Source: Pseudomonadota bacterium
Lineage (GTDB): Bacteria; Pseudomonadota; Gammaproteobacteria; Steroidobacterales; Steroidobacteraceae
Assembly: GCA_028067895.1 (NCBI GenBank)
Contig: JAPTUI010000664.1
Span: 1 to 6,740 of the forward strand
Length of the DNA stretch: 6,740 nt
Reading direction: 5' to 3'
In this document: piece by piece, positions 4,984-6,740 of the stretch
Position numbering within the stretch: position 1 is the stretch's first letter
Layout of the letters: each line of letters begins with the position of its first letter
Made by a program: the position numbers and the translations under genes
Notes under the pieces: generated by a model
What the model saw: only the letters and a program-made list of their open reading frames with translations
Databases searched by the model: none
What the model was told of the DNA's origin: nothing

Positions 4984-6104
4984 ACGAGACCCCCGCCCTC
5001 TCTTGTGGACAGCGCACGCGGCCCATGCCGCGGCGCTCGCGCACCATCCACCTCGTCTGGCTCCCCTACTCGGTCTTCTTCTTCATCGAGCCCGCGCAGC
5101 GCCTCACGCTGAGCGCGTGGGGCGTGACGGGCCTGATGTATGCATGCTTCCTCGCACTGTACCTCGGCCTGGTGTACGCGAACGGCCTGAGGCTGCGCAC
5201 GGCGCTCGCGGTGCTGCTGGCGATTCTCGGCATCGCCTATTACCCGTTCAATGCCGGCGCCGGCGTGGTGTTCATCTACGTGGCGGCGTTCATCCCGGTC
5301 GTCACCGAATCCATGGCGCTGTGTCTGGCGCTGATCGCGGCAGCGGCAGCGACCGCGGCGCTCGAGGGGTGGGTGCTCGGCTACAGCGCCTGGACCTGGG
5401 GCATCTTCGCCTTCTTCGCGCTGCCGAGCGGCGCCAGCAACCTCTTCTGGATCGTGCGCGCGCGCAACGACGCCCGATTGAACATGGCGCAGGAGCAGAT
5501 CGAGCATCTGGCCCAGGTCGCCGAGCGCGAGCGCATCGCGCGCGACCTGCACGATGTGCTCGGCCACACCCTCTCGCTCATCGTGCTGAAGTCCGAGCTC
5601 GCCGGCAAGGTTCTGCCCGGCGATCCCGGGCGCGCGCAGCGGGAGATCGCCGAGGTGGAGCAGACCGCCCGCCGCGCGCTCGCGGAGGTGCGTGAGACCA
5701 TCCGCGGCTACCGCAGCGAAGGGCTTGCCGCCGAACTCGACCGCGCGCGCCAGACGCTCGCCCTCGCCGGGGTGATTCTGGAGCACGAAGCGCCACTGCC
5801 GCGGCTCGCGCCGCTCGTCGAGAGCGCGCTCTCGCTGGTGTTGCGCGAGTGCGTCACCAACATCGTACGGCATGCGCGCGCGGCGCGCTGCCGGCTCACC
5901 ATCGCCGCCGAGCCCGAGCGAACCTTGTTCGAGATGACCGATGACGGCCGCGGCGGGATCGAGCACGAGGGCAACGGCCTGCGCGGCATGCGCGAGCGGA
6001 TTGCCACCCTCGGCGGCCGGCTCGCCATCGACTCGGATCAGGGCACCCGCCTGCGCGTGGAAATCCCGGCGCCGACGGCATTGCCCCAGGGCAGCAGCGC
6101 ATGA
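4980..6104 (+). CDS. DesK-family sensor histidine kinase
   Basis: A 374-residue membrane kinase of the HisKA_3/HPK7 type. The N-terminal half holds about six membrane helices (roughly 22-37, 46-69, 74-92, 93-109, 112-132, 137-158) with very short loops and no large periplasmic domain, so it probably senses within the membrane, as DesK and related exporter-linked kinases do. A linker coiled coil (about 163-183) precedes the dimerisation domain with RDLHDVLGH, where His191 is the phosphorylation site. The HATPase_c domain shows the N-box ECVTNIVRHA (Asn294), G1 DDGRG (321-325) and G2 GNGLRGMRER (331-340). The ATG at 4980 is chosen because it overlaps the permease stop and gives a standard N-terminus; the frame is open further upstream to 4431, but only as a shadow of the permease gene. 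The next gene, encoding its regulator, overlaps by 4 nt. Confidence 0.93.
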   Translation: MNETPALSCGQRTRPMPRRSRTIHLVWLPYSVFFFIEPAQRLTLSAWGVTGLMYACFLALYLGLVYANGLRLRTALAVLLAILGIAYYPFNAGAGVVFIYVAAFIPVVTESMALCLALIAAAAATAALEGWVLGYSAWTWGIFAFFALPSGASNLFWIVRARNDARLNMAQEQIEHLAQVAERERIARDLHDVLGHTLSLIVLKSELAGKVLPGDPGRAQREIAEVEQTARRALAEVRETIRGYRSEGLAAELDRARQTLALAGVILEHEAPLPRLAPLVESALSLVLRECVTNIVRHARAARCRLTIAAEPERTLFEMTDDGRGGIEHEGNGLRGMRERIATLGGRLAIDSDQGTRLRVEIPAPTALPQGSSA

Positions 6105-6712
6105 GTGCGATCCGCGTCGCCCTCGCCGAGGACCAGGCCATGATCCTCGGGGCGCTCGCGGCGCTGCTCGAGACCGAAGCGGACCTCACCGTGTGCGCCC
6201 GGGCCGCGAACGGCCGCGAGGCGCTCGCGGCCGTGGCGAGCGCGCGGCCCGATGTGCTGGTCACGGACATCGAGATGCCGGAGATGACCGGACTGACCCT
6301 CGCCGCCGAGGTGCGCGCGAGCCATCCTGACACCCAGGTCATCATTCTCACCACGTTTGCCCGGCCGGGTTATCTGCGCCGGGCGCTCGAGGCCGGCGCG
6401 AAGGGCTATCTGCTGAAGGACCGCCCCGCCGCCGAGCTCGCCGCCGCCGTGCGCCGCGTGCGCCGCGGCGAGCGGGTGATCGACCCGGAACTCGCGGCCG
6501 AGGCTTGGGCGAGCGATCCCGATCCGCTCACCGAGCGCGAGCGGCAGATCCTCTGGCGCGCCGGCGAGGGCCGCTCGGGGTCGGAAATCGCCGCCGAGCT
6601 GTCCCTCTCAGAAGGCACGGTGCGCAACTATCTCTCCGAGGCCATCAGCAAGCTCGGCGCGGCCAACCGCATCGAGGCGGCGCGCATCGCGCGTCAGAAG
6701 GGCTGGCTGTAG
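6101..6712 (+). CDS. NarL/DesR-family response regulator
   Basis: A 203-residue DNA-binding regulator, the partner of the DesK-type kinase it overlaps (ATGA at 6101-6104). The receiver domain (1-~120) has the acidic pair Glu10-Asp11, phospho-acceptor Asp56 in VTDIEMP, the conserved Thr84/Thr85 after the fourth strand, Tyr103 and Lys106 in KGYLLKD. A linker leads to a LuxR-type helix-turn-helix (about 143-200): LTERERQILWRAGEGRSGSE, then IAAELSLSEGTVRNYLSEAI with the recognition helix, and KLGAANRIEAARIARQKGWL. The length and the full set of residues indicate an intact protein. It likely controls its own operon's promoter upstream of 3235; no matching pair of binding sites could be assigned with confidence. 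No terminator is seen in the 28 bases after the stop, so the transcript may continue. Confidence 0.94.
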   Translation: MSAIRVALAEDQAMILGALAALLETEADLTVCARAANGREALAAVASARPDVLVTDIEMPEMTGLTLAAEVRASHPDTQVIILTTFARPGYLRRALEAGAKGYLLKDRPAAELAAAVRRVRRGERVIDPELAAEAWASDPDPLTERERQILWRAGEGRSGSEIAAELSLSEGTVRNYLSEAISKLGAANRIEAARIARQKGWL

Positions 6713-6740
6713 CGGCGGAACGTATACGGGCGCGCGCGAA

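Noticed and set aside
4833..5966. Minus-strand open frame (377 codons) opposite the kinase gene.
   Set aside because: Same antisense effect of high third-position GC; no recognisable motif.
2277..6731. GCCCGTATACG at 2277-2287 reappears inverted at 6721-6731, as if flanking a 4.4-kb unit.
   Set aside because: An 11-bp inverted match is expected several times by chance in a window this long, and it contains a simple palindrome.

Overview
The window is GC-rich with strong G/C preference at third codon positions. The gene families (Panacea toxin-antitoxin, TrbL-like tail, IS-integrase remnant, LMW-PTP-type ArsC, ABC exporter with DesK/DesR-type two-component pair) fit a high-GC proteobacterium, perhaps a gammaproteobacterium. 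That placement is inference; no rRNA or marker gene is present. The window splits near position 3160 into a patchwork accessory half and an intact operon.

Left half (1-3160), mostly minus strand. A Panacea-domain (DUF4065) antitoxin (789-1373) overlaps by 4 nt a downstream 129-residue PemK-like toxin candidate (403-792). An unrecognised partial ORF starts 7 nt after the toxin stop and runs off the left edge. The leader of this operon (1374-1458) holds a TAAAAT -10 candidate inside an inverted repeat. Upstream lie pieces of mobile DNA: the 3' tail of a low-complexity gene resembling the cytoplasmic tail of conjugation protein TrbL/VirB6 (1459-2064), fused to the first ~25 codons of an IS-type integrase (2065-2169), then two identical 21-bp direct repeats (2191-2247) that probably mark the IS end. 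Next comes a low-molecular-weight phosphatase/ArsC-type arsenate reductase gene (2466-2888) that lacks one expected redox cysteine and whose C-terminus looks frameshifted. An uncertain small ORF precedes it.

Right half (3235-6712), plus strand. Four genes form one compact operon: ABC ATPase, ABC-2 permease, DesK-family histidine kinase and NarL/DesR-family response regulator. The last two junctions are ATGA overlaps. The likely logic is that the kinase senses a membrane or envelope signal, phosphorylates the regulator at Asp56, and the regulator controls the exporter operon. The substrate cannot be told from sequence.

The most interesting points are the Panacea/PemK-like pair with its possible third gene, the transposon-end repeats and fusion junction, and the degenerating arsC-like gene. 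I found no CRISPR array, tRNA or rRNA.
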